Both the position numbers and the translations under genes were made by a program. The notes beneath the pieces were generated by a model. The model worked only from the letters and a program-made list of their open reading frames with translations, made no database searches and was not told the DNA's origin. Source: Leptidea sinapis (taxonomy: Eukaryota; Arthropoda; Insecta; Lepidoptera; Pieridae). Taken from it: a stretch of 64,000 nucleotides of DNA. Positions 33,699-46,512 of this stretch are shown here, piece after piece (positions within the stretch are counted from its first letter, which is position 1; the number at the start of each line of letters is the position of its first letter). Where the stretch lies: assembly GCF_905404315.1 (NCBI RefSeq), contig NC_066272.1, positions 2,666,001 through 2,730,000 of the forward strand. Direction: 5' to 3'.

Positions 33699-33994
33699 TT
33701 TGAAGGGTGCCTTAGATAATACAATTATTGGGCTACAAGGACAACATTAAGTGATATACCAAAGTTACTTGTGCATTAGCGATGCCTCTGGCGTAACGTT
33801 GGCATGTTTATTTTAAACATAATATTGGTATGCCGATTTTTAAGACCGTAGTAGTGTAGTTTCTCCATACCCTCTTGGGATATTGATGAAGTTAACTGAG
33901 AATTACACACAGCCTATAACAAATGTGATTCTAGTAGCAGCACAACTAGCTTTGAGTGTAGTCGTTACTCAGAGCAGTAGTACATCTATGCTTA

Positions 33995-34225
33995 TATATT
34001 TTATTTTATTTATTTACCCACAAAGAGAATCATACACGGCTTGTACCAACACGAATAAAGAAGAACTCTGTTATGGCTATCTTTGCCTTAAATGCAGATT
34101 GCAGGCCGTTAATCTGTCTGGAAATGAACCTATTTATGCATTGTTTCCATGGGAAACAAAGGCAATGCAAAAGACTTCTTTTGCGAATCGATATCGGCAT
34201 GTCCTTTAGAGCAGGCAATTCCATC
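33995..34225 (-). repeat. Possible LINE 3' fragment with AAAT-rich tail
   Basis: On the minus strand the segment ends TTCTCTTTGTGGGTAAATAAATAAAATAAAAT, a retroposon-like tail. Both strands are open here (33883-34209 plus, 34030-34224 minus) with no recognised motif. I do not call a gene. Confidence 0.35.
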
Positions 34226-35045
34226 TAGAATTGAACATAAGTTGTAATTCACAGAATTTAGACCAAGGTGTGTTCAAGGTCGGCTCTGGCTATGAGCGTA
34301 CACTTTGTCATTTTGTTTTTTGTGGTGTTCTTCAATTGTAATATTTTTTCATCAGTGTAATTTATATTTCTATACATTTAACCCGCATATCGGGACAGCG
34401 AGCATTTTAATCGAAAAACTCTCAACTACACTTTTAATATTAATATAGATTTAGGGTATTTCCTGTATATTGACAATAAGTTCTTAGTTTCAGGTCTTTT
34501 TTTCTTAAAAGTATTTCGGCGAATTCTGCCTTGAATAGCATTTACAGCACAAATTGTGTCAATATTTCAGGCCAAACTTCATAAATACATTGTATTTTAG
34601 AGTTGCCAACTCACGAAATATATGGGGAGAGTTTCTTCCGAACGTGAAAGCTTCAATAAAGTGACGATATCAAGATAATGGCATAATTTACCACAGTTTC
34701 CATGCCATTAACCGTGAAAACAGTAAAACCCCACACGATAAGCGAACTTGATTGTCTGCAAGTGTCTAAATTGTTGCCTAGCATAATTGAGATCATCGGT
34801 AACGTATTGTCGCGTAGCAACGCTACGACCTATATCACGAGAGTTGTCAAACGTCATGACGAGAGTTGTCAAACTTCAAGACATTGATAATTTTAACAGC
34901 TCCGTCAGCAATACTCGTAGCTTTAGCGGAAAAGTGTTTACTTTAGACGCTGTAGACCCGGGAGTTTTTTTGGGTTTTGTAAAGTTAATGGAAATTTATA
35001 GTAAGTTCAGGATCAAATCCAACAGATATAAAGGGGTGGAAAATG

Positions 35046-35421
35046 TGTAAGCAGGATAAAAATAGTTAAAAGAATTTTCTAGTACAATTTAAATTTAAAG
35101 ATGGAATGGGAGAATCATTTTGAAAATAGAACAGATCCGGGGGTATATAAGCCGTACTAAGCGTGGCATACGGTAGTTCTAGTTCTGACTCGAAAGTGCA
35201 AAGAATAAGGAGAAGAAAAGAAGAAGTAATGAAAAGTGGAAGTGTTCCAAGAAGAAGAAGATAGAAGAGACTTAGTGTTCGGTGCGGTGTGACGCGTTGA
35301 AGGTACCGCCGCCCACAAGAGGAACAGCGGCAGACCGGCGAAGTGCAAGTTCAGAATAAGTGAACGCAAATAAAGACTTAAGAAGAAAAACCACTCTCGT
35401 GTCAGTATATATTATGTTACA
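35046..35421 (+). repeat. Putative solo LTR
   Basis: Begins TGTAAGCAGG and ends TGTTACA. It carries a TATA box in GGGTATATAAGCCG (about 35142-35155) and an AATAAA signal in GCAAATAAAGACTT (about 35365-35380), about 225 bases apart: the U3-R-U5 layout of a Gypsy-type LTR. No internal retroviral-like coding sequence is nearby and no target-site duplication was seen, so boundaries are approximate. Confidence 0.45.
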
Positions 35422-36611
35422 TAATTACTTTAACTTTAACTTACGCAGCCTACGTAAATTTATTGATACTAAATTTTATTCGTGTCTAATTCTATTTGAT
35501 TTCGTATGGCATTCCGCCACTGTGGGTCACTTTGTTACGACCAGATAAAAAGCGCATTCAAACTTTGCAAAAGCGACATAATGTAGGGATTTATTTGTTA
35601 CTAAGTAGTTAGACAAATAACGACTGAGAGCTGTAAATGTTTGCTATTTCAAACTTTTGCTCAGTAAACATATTTGCTCGTACATATTTCCACCAAATTC
35701 CATTCCAATGTCATAATTATATTTTGGCGTGTCATTTAATAACGATATGAAATCCTGTTTATTCCGTTCATATAACATCATCCATGTAAATTTTAAGATT
35801 GAATTTGAATTGAATTGAAACTTAAGGGATTCAATGCCAGACAAAACCGTAAGTGATTCAGTTTAACATTGTCGTAGATATCCCGCTCAATCCTCATGTT
35901 AAGATTCCCTGGTATCATAAAGACAAATAATTGCGGTCTACTGCCTCATACACAGGCCAAGAAAGGCACATTTATAGATAGTGCAAGTACTAAATAATAG
36001 AAGGATTTAAAGCACCCTCACTATATATGATAGACTAGTAAGTGAAAGATTATAACGACTGAATAACGACCGTAAGGAGATTTCATAATTTTATGGGAGC
36101 CTGGCGCCCCCGCCAAGTTGAGCATAAACAAGCGGCACGGCCTTACCATCATTTTATCGAAGCAGTTCAGGTCATATTCGACCCCCTATAACTTCACTGT
36201 AGATAAATCTAGAAACCTGAAAGAGACAACCTAAGACAGACTCTTAGTACACATGATGGTTAGGATTGAATAAATTGAGCGAATATCTTGTGTTTTCATT
36301 CCGTAGCTTTGGGATAAAAGTGAACATACAGGTTTTATATCTATAACAAGTGATAGCAAAGTATTATGGTAATTTGGTATTAAGTATATAGTAAGAAGTA
36401 TAATTGCTGAGCCCTACTTTCTGAACCATGTAGGTCCTATAGTCTTGACTTGTAAGAAAATGAAACTTTGCCGATATTATCTCTATTATTATAGTATCTC
36501 TATATCTATAAAATATCTAAGTATTCATTATTTAAATTAAGATTCTGTTGTGAATTTCTACGGTTGAATACATTTGTTTCAATTGAGTATATTCCATACA
36601 GATTGAGTATC

Positions 36612-36940
36612 ATCATCATCAGCCGGAAGACGTCCACTGCTGGACAAAGGCCTCCCTAAAAGATCTCCACGACGTTCGGTCTTGCGCTGACCAGATCGTC
36701 AGCCCATCTTGTCCTACCAACACTGCGTCTTTCGGTACACGGTCGTTGTTTGAGGACTTTTCTGCCCCACCGGCCATCTGTCCCTAGAGTTTGCTCTACC
36801 CACTGCCACTTCAGTTTTGCAATAATTTGGGCTATGTCGGTAGCTTTGGTTCTCCTACGATTCTCCTCACTTCTGATTCGATCTCGCAGGGAAACTCCAA
36901 GCATAGCCCTCTCTATTGCCCTCTGAGAGACCTTTAGGTT
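36612..36940 (-). mobile_element. RTE-like LINE 3' fragment
   Basis: The minus frame 36656-36904 has MLGVSLRDRIRSEENRRRT, KLKWQWVEQTLGTDGRWGRK and RRSVGRTRWADDL, the RTE C-terminal blocks. The CCACTGCTGGACAAAGGCCTCC end and an ATGATGATG tail lie at 36609-36655. Confidence 0.82.
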
Positions 36941-36944
36941 ATTA

Positions 36945-38015
36945 CTCCTATAATTAACATTAATTTTTAATTTTTATCAAGACGATTTTACCCTAATTTT
37001 AATATTATAAATCGAATACAAGGTAAGAATTTTGTTTAAGGTTGTCATGTTTTCAGAACAGAGTGTTATGGGGTGTATATTATGTCGAAAGTTTTAATGG
37101 TTTCCAAGGAAGTACGATAAGTCAATGTAATATAATGAACGAGTTAAACAGAAGCGAGACTGGTGAGGAGAAGTATTTAAGTCAAGGCTTTCGAACACCG
37201 CCTTTTTTATATCTTGACAAGACCAAATGCGATCAAAGTCGTAGGCATAACCTAGTTGACTATACAATCATGCTGGTATCAACCCGAACAACTCCCTTCG
37301 AACAATCCCCTTTGCATTTTAAAGAATATCCGGTGGATGAATTCGGTGGCTGATATCAACTTGAACAACTCTCTTTGAACACTCCTCGTGATAACTGCGA
37401 TAAAATGCATGCGGCTTAAGGGTTAAATAAATAATCACAAAAACGTATTTTTTACGCAATGACCTATATATCAATAAATAACTGCTAATAAATACAGCTT
37501 TAGTAACATACATTTTAATCATCCTAAAAGTGTTTTATTTTAATATTTGTATAAAATTTGCGTTGAATAAAATAAACACCATTTCTTACTACTACATTAC
37601 TTACTACATTAAACATGATATACTCACAGTAAATAAAATGAACAGGGAAATGCTTATTGATCATAAAATATGATAAATTCTCTGATCTCTATCGACTTAT
37701 ACAAAAGTCCGATATATTGCCAGATCAAATATACTACTAACATGAGGCAATCATAAATTACTTTCTTTACTTTGATACAAAATTTTTCACTTTCACGCTC
37801 CTCTTAAACTCGTTCATTATAATATTATGTGGACTTAAAGTACTTCCTTGGAAACTATTAAAACTTTCGCATAATATATACCCCATTAAGTTTTCTGTAA
37901 GCATGACAATCTGAAACTTATATAAACAATATCTTACCTTGAATTCGATTTAAAATATTAAAGTTGGGGTAAAATCGTCGTGATAAAAAATAATGTTAAT
38001 AATAGGATTAGTGTA
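36945..38015. repeat. ~1.07-kb foldback element with ~230-bp inverted arms
   Basis: 36945-37180 (CTATAATTAACATTAATTTTT..GACGATTTTACCC..GGTTTCCAAGGAAGTAC..AACGAGTTAA) is the inverted copy of 37785-38015 (AACTCGTTCATTATAATATT..GTACTTCCTTGGAAAC..GGGTAAAATCGTC..AATGTTAATAATAGG). The interior has no recognised domain. A 103-codon plus ORF (37042-37353) overlaps the left arm and is not supported as a gene. Confidence 0.82.
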
Positions 38016-38119
38016 AATTCAGGTATAGCAACACCCATCTACATTCCCTAAAATAAATTTATTTTGTGAAATGTATGGTACTGATGTTAATCGAAGATAG
38101 TACTTTAATTAATTTAAAT

Positions 38120-38400
38120 TAACAAAATTCCTACACTCACGCCTCGTTCCCGTCGGGGTAGGCAGAGACAATAGAAGACCACTTGCTTCTATTCTTACAA
38201 ACCCCACTCGCTTCTTCTACATTCATTGCTCTTTTCATACATGCTCGCCGGTTGCGGGTGCTCCGGACCATTCCTTTTCTCAAAACGTCCCCAATTTGGT
38301 CGACGAATATTCTATGAGGTCTCTCGCGACCGATTTGCCCAGACACACATGCCTTATATATTTGATGCGTCATTCTTTCTTCACTCATTCTAATTCAAAA
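38120..38400 (-). mobile_element. LINE pol C-terminal fragment (RTE-like)
   Basis: The minus frame 38137-38388 reads MSEERMTHQIYKACVSGQIG, VDQIGDVLRKGMVRSTRNRR and KWSSIVSAYPDGNEA. This C-terminus is repeated widely in Lepidoptera and ends at the CCTCGTTCCCGTCGGGGTAGGCA block. Confidence 0.7.
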
Positions 38401-38842
38401 TCTTAGCACGGAATATATAACATATTACTGAAACACTTCAAACATACACAAGATAGATCACAGCTATTCATTGAAAGTAAATTAAAAGCGACTCAGAGCT
38501 CAGCCATCAGAAACGATTTAACTCTAGCAGAATAGTTTGAGTATCTATTAACACGTTCTCGTAATCTTAATATTGACTAATAAAAATTTAAAAATACGAT
38601 TATTATTAGATAACTCTGATATAGTTCGTTTTGCACCTAAATTAAAACTTCACTAAAAATTGTTCAAAACCATGATTGAGTTAGTATTTTTAATAAAATT
38701 CGAAAAAGAATTACAAAAAGAAAACTCTCGATCTGGCCATGAAATAAAACCATAAATCGTGAACACGCACTTAAAGGCAGACAAATGTGCACTTTAGTAC
38801 TTGTGAAATGGTAATACTGATTTATTTTTAATTATTTATTGG

Positions 38843-40212
38843 CTGTTTTTGCAGTCAGATGCTGCTTTAACTGACGCATCGAACCAGGGCTGTGATCTGC
38901 CACCGATCGGTACTACAGAGCTTGGTATAAAAATATCCATGCCCTGCAGTATCACATCGGCTACTGTAACGGCGCAGGCACTAGGATCATCCGAAGGGAA
39001 ACAAACCTAGCCCCAAGGGTAGGATGCAAAAAAGGAACGCATCCTATCCCAATATGCTGACTCGTAGTGCCAAACGCGGCGGGTCGCTGGTGGTCTGCGA
39101 CGTTGGCGTCGGATAGGTTCTACACTCCTGACCAGGCAATGGTCAGACGTTCCGAGAGGGGGGTCGACAAAGACCTGGTAACCATCGGGATGTGTAGTCA
39201 GCAGAAGATCCAATAAGGACGGCATGTGGCTATCCACATCCGGGAGCCGCGTTGGCGACTTAACCAATTGGGACAGACCATACGCCAATGCAAAATTATG
39301 CACAGATCGCCCTGCGTAGTCTGTGGTACGTGATCCAAGCCATTCGGCATTGTGCCCATTGAAATCAACCAAGACTACGATTTCAGCGGAGGGGATCTGT
39401 GCAAGCACGTCGTCAATTGCCGCTTGAACGCAGCCCATGAGATGATCGGTTTCTGCGTTACTACTATGGGACCTTTAGACACACGGATAGATACGGACGC
39501 GGTCCTCTAAATCTACGCGGAGCCGGAGAGTAGACAGGTCCCTACCCTCAAAATTGCCGAGACGGCGACAGCAGATATCCTCCCTAACGTACACACATAC
39601 CCCAGCATGAGGCAAAAAATTGTGCTCAATTTTGTACCCGTGGTACGTTAGATATGACTATATATCGCTAGGTCGAGATATCTGCATCTCCGTAAGGAAA
39701 CACAAGGCCGGCTGTGCCGTCTCAAGGTGGTCACCACCACCTTGACACGGCGTTTAAATTGGAGTGAATTCCCCTTATATTGCAAAAGTCCACGTTGAGC
39801 GTGGAGCGGGGTGCCGTGGTGTTTCTGCCTCGTTTGTCCTCGGTCATGCGCGGTTCTGTGCCCACCCCATAATACGAAGGGCAGCCGGAGCGAGAGTACT
39901 CGGGGAGGGATTCTCCGGCTCTGGTAGAGCCGGTACCCTCCTGGGGTAATATCTCTTTATGGACCGCTCTCATATTTTGTTGGGGGGAGGGGGTGGGGGT
40001 AAGGGATGGCATCCAGTCCTCGACACTAACCTATGCGAAACATAGCGGCACAAGGCCGCTACTTCACGCCGGTATTCTGTGCGAGTGTGGTAATTAACCC
40101 GGACGAGTCTGGCCCGATTGTGCTGACGTCATAAGATGGCAGCGTGACTCTCCCACTTCTAAAAGCCCTTAGTCGCCTCTTACGACACCCATGGGCCTGG
40201 GACTTCAGGTGT
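38843..40212 (-). mobile_element. LINE-A endonuclease part, truncated by the duplication edge
   Basis: Copy of 30730-32100. Its left end is cut at the duplication junction inside the linker, so it has no RT. The endonuclease frame 39007-39438 is longer than in unit A (from MGCVQAAIDDVLAQIPSAEI to YPWG). The small difference at 39286-39293 (CCAATGCAAAATT) keeps the frame open, while unit A has CCAAATTATAAATT. Confidence 0.88.
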
Positions 40213-40400
40213 CTCGACATCTCGACCAGGTGAACAGTTTTTGAAATAATTGCTGCAAATCGAGCATTCCATGAAACTAGCAGGAAAAATTTAACTTTGT
40301 AGGTTCAGCATAACAGTGAAACTTATCAGGATTGTTGTTCTCTCTTCTACACCTCTTCACTCCATTTAGCGTATACAAATTAAATTTGTAAGCAAAATTT

Positions 40401-40547
40401 ATGAACGATGCGGGATTCAAACCTCCTACCTCTCAGGTCCTGCCCGAGCGCTGTTACCACTGAGCCTACCGTTCGAGTTTGAGCTCAGTGGTAAGAGTGC
40501 TCTAACGGAACTCGAGAGATCGAGGATTCGAGTGCCGCATCGTTCAT
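40401..40547. repeat. Head-to-head tRNA-like pair, unit B copy
   Basis: Identical by eye to 32289-32435. Confidence 0.75.
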
Positions 40548-40661
40548 GAATTTTCTGTTTATCATCATTCATAAAATTTTATTCGACTTTTACACTTGTT
40601 ATGTACTCTTAATATCAGTACTCTGAATTTTAATTCAAATAAATATAAGAATATTAACAAT

Positions 40662-41322
40662 TTATAATATGAAAGACGTAGTCAAAGTCAAAAAAATTTT
40701 TATGCACTGTAAAACTTTATAAGTTATTTAGTGCAAGTCAGGATGAAGTACAAAAGTTACAATAACATTCAAATGAGTATAACAATATTCATTAACAAAA
40801 TTTAGAAAATTAATTAATTACACCAATTAATCTTTATCAATCAAATAATCTTTCACATTATAATAGACCTTAGATGTTAATTTTATTTTTACGATACATT
40901 TAAATTTTTCAATAGGTAAACATTTTAATATCATTTGGGAGTTTATTATAAAATATAACACAATCCACTTTAAAAGATTTAGCAATTTTACGGAGCCTAG
41001 TAGATGGAATTGCGAGTTTATGTTTGTTTCGAGTGTTGACACTATGTACATCACTATTCTTTTTAAATTGGCTATTATGCCTATGAGCGTATAGGAGGTT
41101 CTCGTATACGTACTGGCAGTGTACTGTCATAGTATTAATTTCACTAAACTTTTCTCTCAATGAATCCCTTGAACGCATTTTATAGACTGCTCGAATTGCT
41201 CCTTTCTGCAGCACAAATATGTTGACAATAGCTGCAGCCCTACCCCACAATATAATTCTGTAAGACATGACACTGTGAAAGTAGCTGAAATATACAAGTC
41301 TAGCCGTTTTAACATCTGTCAG
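40662..41322 (-). mobile_element. CR1/Jockey-like LINE fragment, unit B copy
   Basis: Identical by eye to 32550-33210; frame 40909-41268 is the same. Confidence 0.82.
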
Positions 41323-41541
41323 CTGCCTAGTTACGTATTGTCTTTAAATAGATTCTTGGATTAATATTCACGATTACCATAAACTGGTTTTAAAATTATA
41401 ATTTTGTTTACCAAACTTAGACCAATGTTGCGTTTTAGAAGTGCATTATAGAATTGCGTTTTTTCCATATTTGCCAAATAAGGCTCTTTGTACACGATGT
41501 TGAATATCGGAAACCGCTGCGGTGCCTTTTGCTGCGTTATG

Positions 41542-41810
41542 GTATTTCTTTTTCTTTTTATTGACACACATTTTACACAAATTATCTTGCTCCAAACTAG
41601 GCTGAGCCTGTACTATGGGTACAAGACAACGATATATTTAAAACAATATACTTACTTAAACATACATAAATTCATATAAACATACTTGACTCGGAAACAA
41701 ACATTAATATTCATCATATAAATGATTGCACCTACCGGGATTCGAACCCGGGACCTCTAGCTTAGTAGTCACGGTCACTAACCATTCGGCTATATGGGTC
41801 GTCATTTCGG
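41542..41810 (-). mobile_element. tRNA-derived SINE, unit B copy
   Basis: Identical by eye to 33430-33698. Confidence 0.75.
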
Positions 41811-42106
41811 TTTGAAGGGTGCCTTAGATAATACAATTATTGGGCTACAAGGACAACATTAAGTGATATACCAAAGTTACTTGTGCATTAGCGATGCCTC
41901 TGGCGTAACGTTGGCATGTTTATTTTAAACATAATATTGGTATGCCGATTTTTAAGACCGTAGTAGTGTAGTTTCTCCATACCCTCTTGGGATATTGATG
42001 AAGTTAACTGAGAATTACACACAGCCTATAACAAATGTGATTCTAGTAGCAGCACAACTAGCTTTGAGTGTAGTCGTTACTCAGAGCAGTAGTACATCTA
42101 TGCTTA

Positions 42107-42337
42107 TATATTTTATTTTATTTATTTACCCACAAAGAGAATCATACACGGCTTGTACCAACACGAATAAAGAAGAACTCTGTTATGGCTATCTTTGCCT
42201 TAAATGCAGATTGCAGGCCGTTAATCTGTCTGGAAATGAACCTATTTATGCATTGTTTCCATGGGAAACAAAGGCAATGCAAAAGACTTCTTTTGCGAAT
42301 CGATATCGGCATGTCCTTTAGAGCAGGCAATTCCATC
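42107..42337 (-). repeat. Possible LINE 3' fragment, unit B copy
   Basis: Copy of 33995-34225 with the same AAAT-rich tail. Confidence 0.35.
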
Positions 42338-43157
42338 TAGAATTGAACATAAGTTGTAATTCACAGAATTTAGACCAAGGTGTGTTCAAGGTCGGCTCTG
42401 GCTATGAGCGTACACTTTGTCATTTTGTTTTTTGTGGTGTTCTTCAATTGTAATATTTTTTCATCAGTGTAATTTATATTTCTATACATTTAACCCGCAT
42501 ATCGGGACAGCGAGCATTTTAATCGAAAAACTCTCAACTACACTTTTAATATTAATATAGATTTAGGGTATTTCCTGTATATTGACAATAAGTTCTTAGT
42601 TTCAGGTCTTTTTTTCTTAAAAGTATTTCGGCGAATTCTGCCTTGAATAGCATTTACAGCACAAATTGTGTCAATATTTCAGGCCAAACTTCATAAATAC
42701 ATTGTATTTTAGAGTTGCCAACTCACGAAATATATGGGGAGAGTTTCTTCCGAACGTGAAAGCTTCAATAAAGTGACGATATCAAGATAATGGCATAATT
42801 TACCACAGTTTCCATGCCATTAACCGTGAAAACAGTAAAACCCCACACGATAAGCGAACTTGATTGTCTGCAAGTGTCTAAATTGTTGCCTAGCATAATT
42901 GAGATCATCGGTAACGTATTGTCGCGTAGCAACGCTACGACCTATATCACGAGAGTTGTCAAACGTCATGACGAGAGTTGTCAAACTTCAAGACATTGAT
43001 AATTTTAACAGCTCCGTCAGCAATACTCGTAGCTTTAGCGGAAAAGTGTTTACTTTAGACGCTGTAGACCCGGGAGTTTTTTTGGGTTTTGTAAAGTTAA
43101 TGGAAATTTATAGTAAGTTCAGGATCAAATCCAACAGATATAAAGGGGTGGAAAATG

Positions 43158-43533
43158 TGTAAGCAGGATAAAAATAGTTAAAAGAATTTTCTAGTACAAT
43201 TTAAATTTAAAGATGGAATGGGAGAATCATTTTGAAAATAGAACAGATCCGGGGGTATATAAGCCGTACTAAGCGTGGCATACGGTAGTTCTAGTTCTGA
43301 CTCGAAAGTGCAAAGAATAAGGAGAAGAAAAGAAGAAGTAATGAAAAGTGGAAGTGTTCCAAGAAGAAGAAGATAGAAGAGACTTAGTGTTCGGTGCGGT
43401 GTGACGCGTTGAAGGTACCGCCGCCCACAAGAGGAACAGCGGCAGACCGGCGAAGTGCAAGTTCAGAATAAGTGAACGCAAATAAAGACTTAAGAAGAAA
43501 AACCACTCTCGTGTCAGTATATATTATGTTACA
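43158..43533 (+). repeat. Putative solo LTR, unit B copy
   Basis: Copy of 35046-35421 with the same TATA box and AATAAA. Confidence 0.45.
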
Positions 43534-44723
43534 TAATTACTTTAACTTTAACTTACGCAGCCTACGTAAATTTATTGATACTAAATTTTATTCGTGTCTA
43601 ATTCTATTTGATTTCGTATGGCATTCCGCCACTGTGGGTCACTTTGTTACGACCAGATAAAAAGCGCATTCAAACTTTGCAAAAGCGACATAATGTAGGG
43701 ATTTATTTGTTACTAAGTAGTTAGACAAATAACGACTGAGAGCTGTAAATGTTTGCTATTTCAAACTTTTGCTCTGTAAACATATTTGCTCGTACATATT
43801 TCCACCAAATTCCATTCCAATGTCATAATTATATTTTGGCGTGTCATTTAATAACGATATGAAATCCTGTTTATTCCGTTCATATAACATCATCCATGTA
43901 AATTTTAAGATTGAATTTGAATTGAATTGAAACTTAAGGGATTCAATGCCAGACAAAACCGTAAGTGATTCAGTTTAACATTGTCGTAGATATCCCGCTC
44001 AATCCTCATGTTAAGATTCCCTGGTATCATAAAGACAAATAATTGCGGTCTACTGCCTCATACACAGGCCAAGAAAGGCACATTTATAGATAGTGCAAGT
44101 ACTAAATAATAGAAGGATTTAAAGCACCCTCACTATATATGATAGACTAGTAAGTGAAAGATTATAACGACTGAATAACGACCGTAAGGAGATTTCATAA
44201 TTTTATGGGAGCCTGGCGCCCCCGCCAAGTTGAGCATAAACAAGCGGCACGGCCTTACCATCATTTTATCGAAGCAGTTCAGGTCATATTCGACCCCCTA
44301 TAACTTCACTGTAGATAAATCTAGAAACCTGAAAGAGACAACCTAAGACAGACTCTTAGTACACATGATGGTTAGGATTGAATAAATTGAGCGAATATCT
44401 TGTGTTTTCATTCCGTAGCTTTGGGATAAAAGTGAACATACAGGTTTTATATCTATAACAAGTGATAGCAAAGTATTATGGTAATTTGGTATTAAGTATA
44501 TAGTAAGAAGTATAATTGCTGAGCCCTACTTTCTGAACCATGTAGGTCCTATAGTCTTGACTTGTAAGAAAATGAAACTTTGCCGATATTATCTCTATTA
44601 TTATAGTATCTCTATATCTATAAAATATCTAAGTATTCATTATTTAAATTAAGATTCTGTTGTGAATTTCTACGGTTGAATACATTTGTTTCAATTGAGT
44701 ATATTCCATACAGATTGAGTATC

Positions 44724-45052
44724 ATCATCATCAGCCGGAAGACGTCCACTGCTGGACAAAGGCCTCCCTAAAAGATCTCCACGACGTTCGGTCTTGCGCT
44801 GACCAGATCGTCAGCCCATCTTGTCCTACCAACACTGCGTCTTTCGGTACACGGTCGTTGTTTGAGGACTTTTCTGCCCCACCGGCCATCTGTCCCTAGA
44901 GTTTGCTCTACCCACTGCCACTTCAGTTTTGCAATAATTTGGGCTATGTCGGTAGCTTTGGTTCTCCTACGATTCTCCTCACTTCTGATTCGATCTCGCA
45001 GGGAAACTCCAAGCATAGCCCTCTCTATTGCCCTCTGAGAGACCTTTAGGTT
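44724..45052 (-). mobile_element. RTE-like fragment, unit B copy
   Basis: Copy of 36612-36940; frame 44768-45016 unchanged. Confidence 0.82.
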
Positions 45053-45056
45053 ATTA

Positions 45057-46127
45057 CTCCTATAATTAACATTAATTTTTAATTTTTATCAAGACGATTT
45101 TACCCTAATTTTAATATTATAAATCGAATACAAGGTAAGAATTTTGTTTAAGGTTGTCATGTTTTCAGAACAGAGTGTTATGGGGTGTATATTATGTCGA
45201 AAGTTTTAATGGTTTCCAAGGAAGTACGATAAGTCAATGTAATATAATGAACGAGTTAAACAGAAGCGAGACTGGTGAGGAGAAGTATTTAAGTCAAGGC
45301 TTTCGAACACCGCCTTTTTTATATCTTGAGAAGACCAAATGCGATCAAAGTCGTAGGCATAACCTAGTTGACTATACAATCATGCTGGTATCAACCCGAA
45401 CAACTCCCTTCGAACAATCCCCTTTGCATTTTAAAGAATATCCGGTGGATGAATTCGGTGGCTGATATCAACTTGAACAACTCTCTTTGAACACTCCTCG
45501 TGATAACTGCGATAAAATGCATGCGGCTTAAGGGTTAAATAAATAATCACAAAAACGTATTTTTTACGCAATGACCTATATATCAATAAATAACTGCTAA
45601 TAAATACAGCTTTAGTAACATACATTTTAATCATCCTAAAAGTGTTTTATTTTAATATTTGTATAAAATTTGCGTTGAATAAAATAAACACCATTTCTTA
45701 CTACTACATTACTTACTACATTAAACATGATATACTCACAGTAAATAAAATGAACAGGGAAATGCTTATTGATCATAAAATATGATAAATTCTCTGATCT
45801 CTATCGACTTATACAAAAGTCCGATATATTGCCAGATCAAATATACTACTAACATGAGGCAATCATAAATTACTTTCTTTACTTTGATACAAAATTTTTC
45901 ACTTTCACGCTCCTCTTAAACTCGTTCATTATAATATTATGTGGACTTAAAGTACTTCCTTGGAAACTATTAAAACTTTCGCATAATATATACCCCATTA
46001 AGTTTTCTGTAAGCATGACAATCTGAAACTTATATAAACAATATCTTACCTTGAATTCGATTTAAAATATTAAAGTTGGGGTAAAATCGTCGTGATAAAA
46101 AATAATGTTAATAATAGGATTAGTGTA
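45057..46127. repeat. ~1.07-kb foldback element, unit B copy
   Basis: Copy of 36945-38015, with a C-to-G change at 45330 (Asp to Glu in the overlapping ORF). Confidence 0.82.
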
Positions 46128-46231
46128 AATTCAGGTATAGCAACACCCATCTACATTCCCTAAAATAAATTTATTTTGTGAAATGTATGGTACTGATGTT
46201 AATCGAAGATAGTACTTTAATTAATTTAAAT

Positions 46232-46512
46232 TAACAAAATTCCTACACTCACGCCTCGTTCCCGTCGGGGTAGGCAGAGACAATAGAAGACCACTTGCTT
46301 CTATTCTTACAAACCCCACTCGCTTCTTCTACATTCATTGCTCTTTTCATACATGCTCGCCGGTTGCGGGTGCTCCGGACCATTCCTTTTCTCAAAACGT
46401 CCCCAATTTGGTCGACGAATATTCTATGAGGTCTCTCGCGACCGATTTGCCCAGACACACATGCCTTATATATTTGATGCGTCATTCTTTCTTCACTCAT
46501 TCTAATTCAAAA
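46232..46512 (-). mobile_element. LINE pol C-terminal fragment, unit B copy
   Basis: Copy of 38120-38400; frame 46249-46500 unchanged. Confidence 0.7.

Larger units (their letters stand above)
30730..38842. repeat. 8.11-kb tandem duplication, unit A
   Basis: From CTGTTTTTGCAGTCAG at 30730 to the base before the same words at 38843. Unit B repeats it in the same orientation with an offset of 8113 before and 8112 after a small difference at about 31174-31182. By eye only two further differences were seen: A at 35663 against T at 43775, and C at 37218 against G at 45330. The last ~6 bases (TATTGG) before 38843 have no counterpart at the end of unit B. Confidence 0.97.

Noticed and set aside
33883..34209. 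108-codon plus-strand ORF (and its unit B copy) with a hydrophobic middle, at first sight a small membrane protein
   Set aside because: It overlaps a probable LINE tail (TATTTTATTTTATTTATTTACCC), is also open on the other strand, and has no recognisable domain or start context.
35157..35369. 70-codon minus ORF rich in Ser and Phe
   Set aside because: It is the reverse of a purine-rich part (GAAGAAGAAG) of the putative LTR, a low-complexity shadow.
37042..37353. 103-codon ORF, duplicated, as a candidate gene
   Set aside because: It lies across the left arm of a foldback element. Its copies differ only because of the tandem duplication, so preservation is not evidence of selection.
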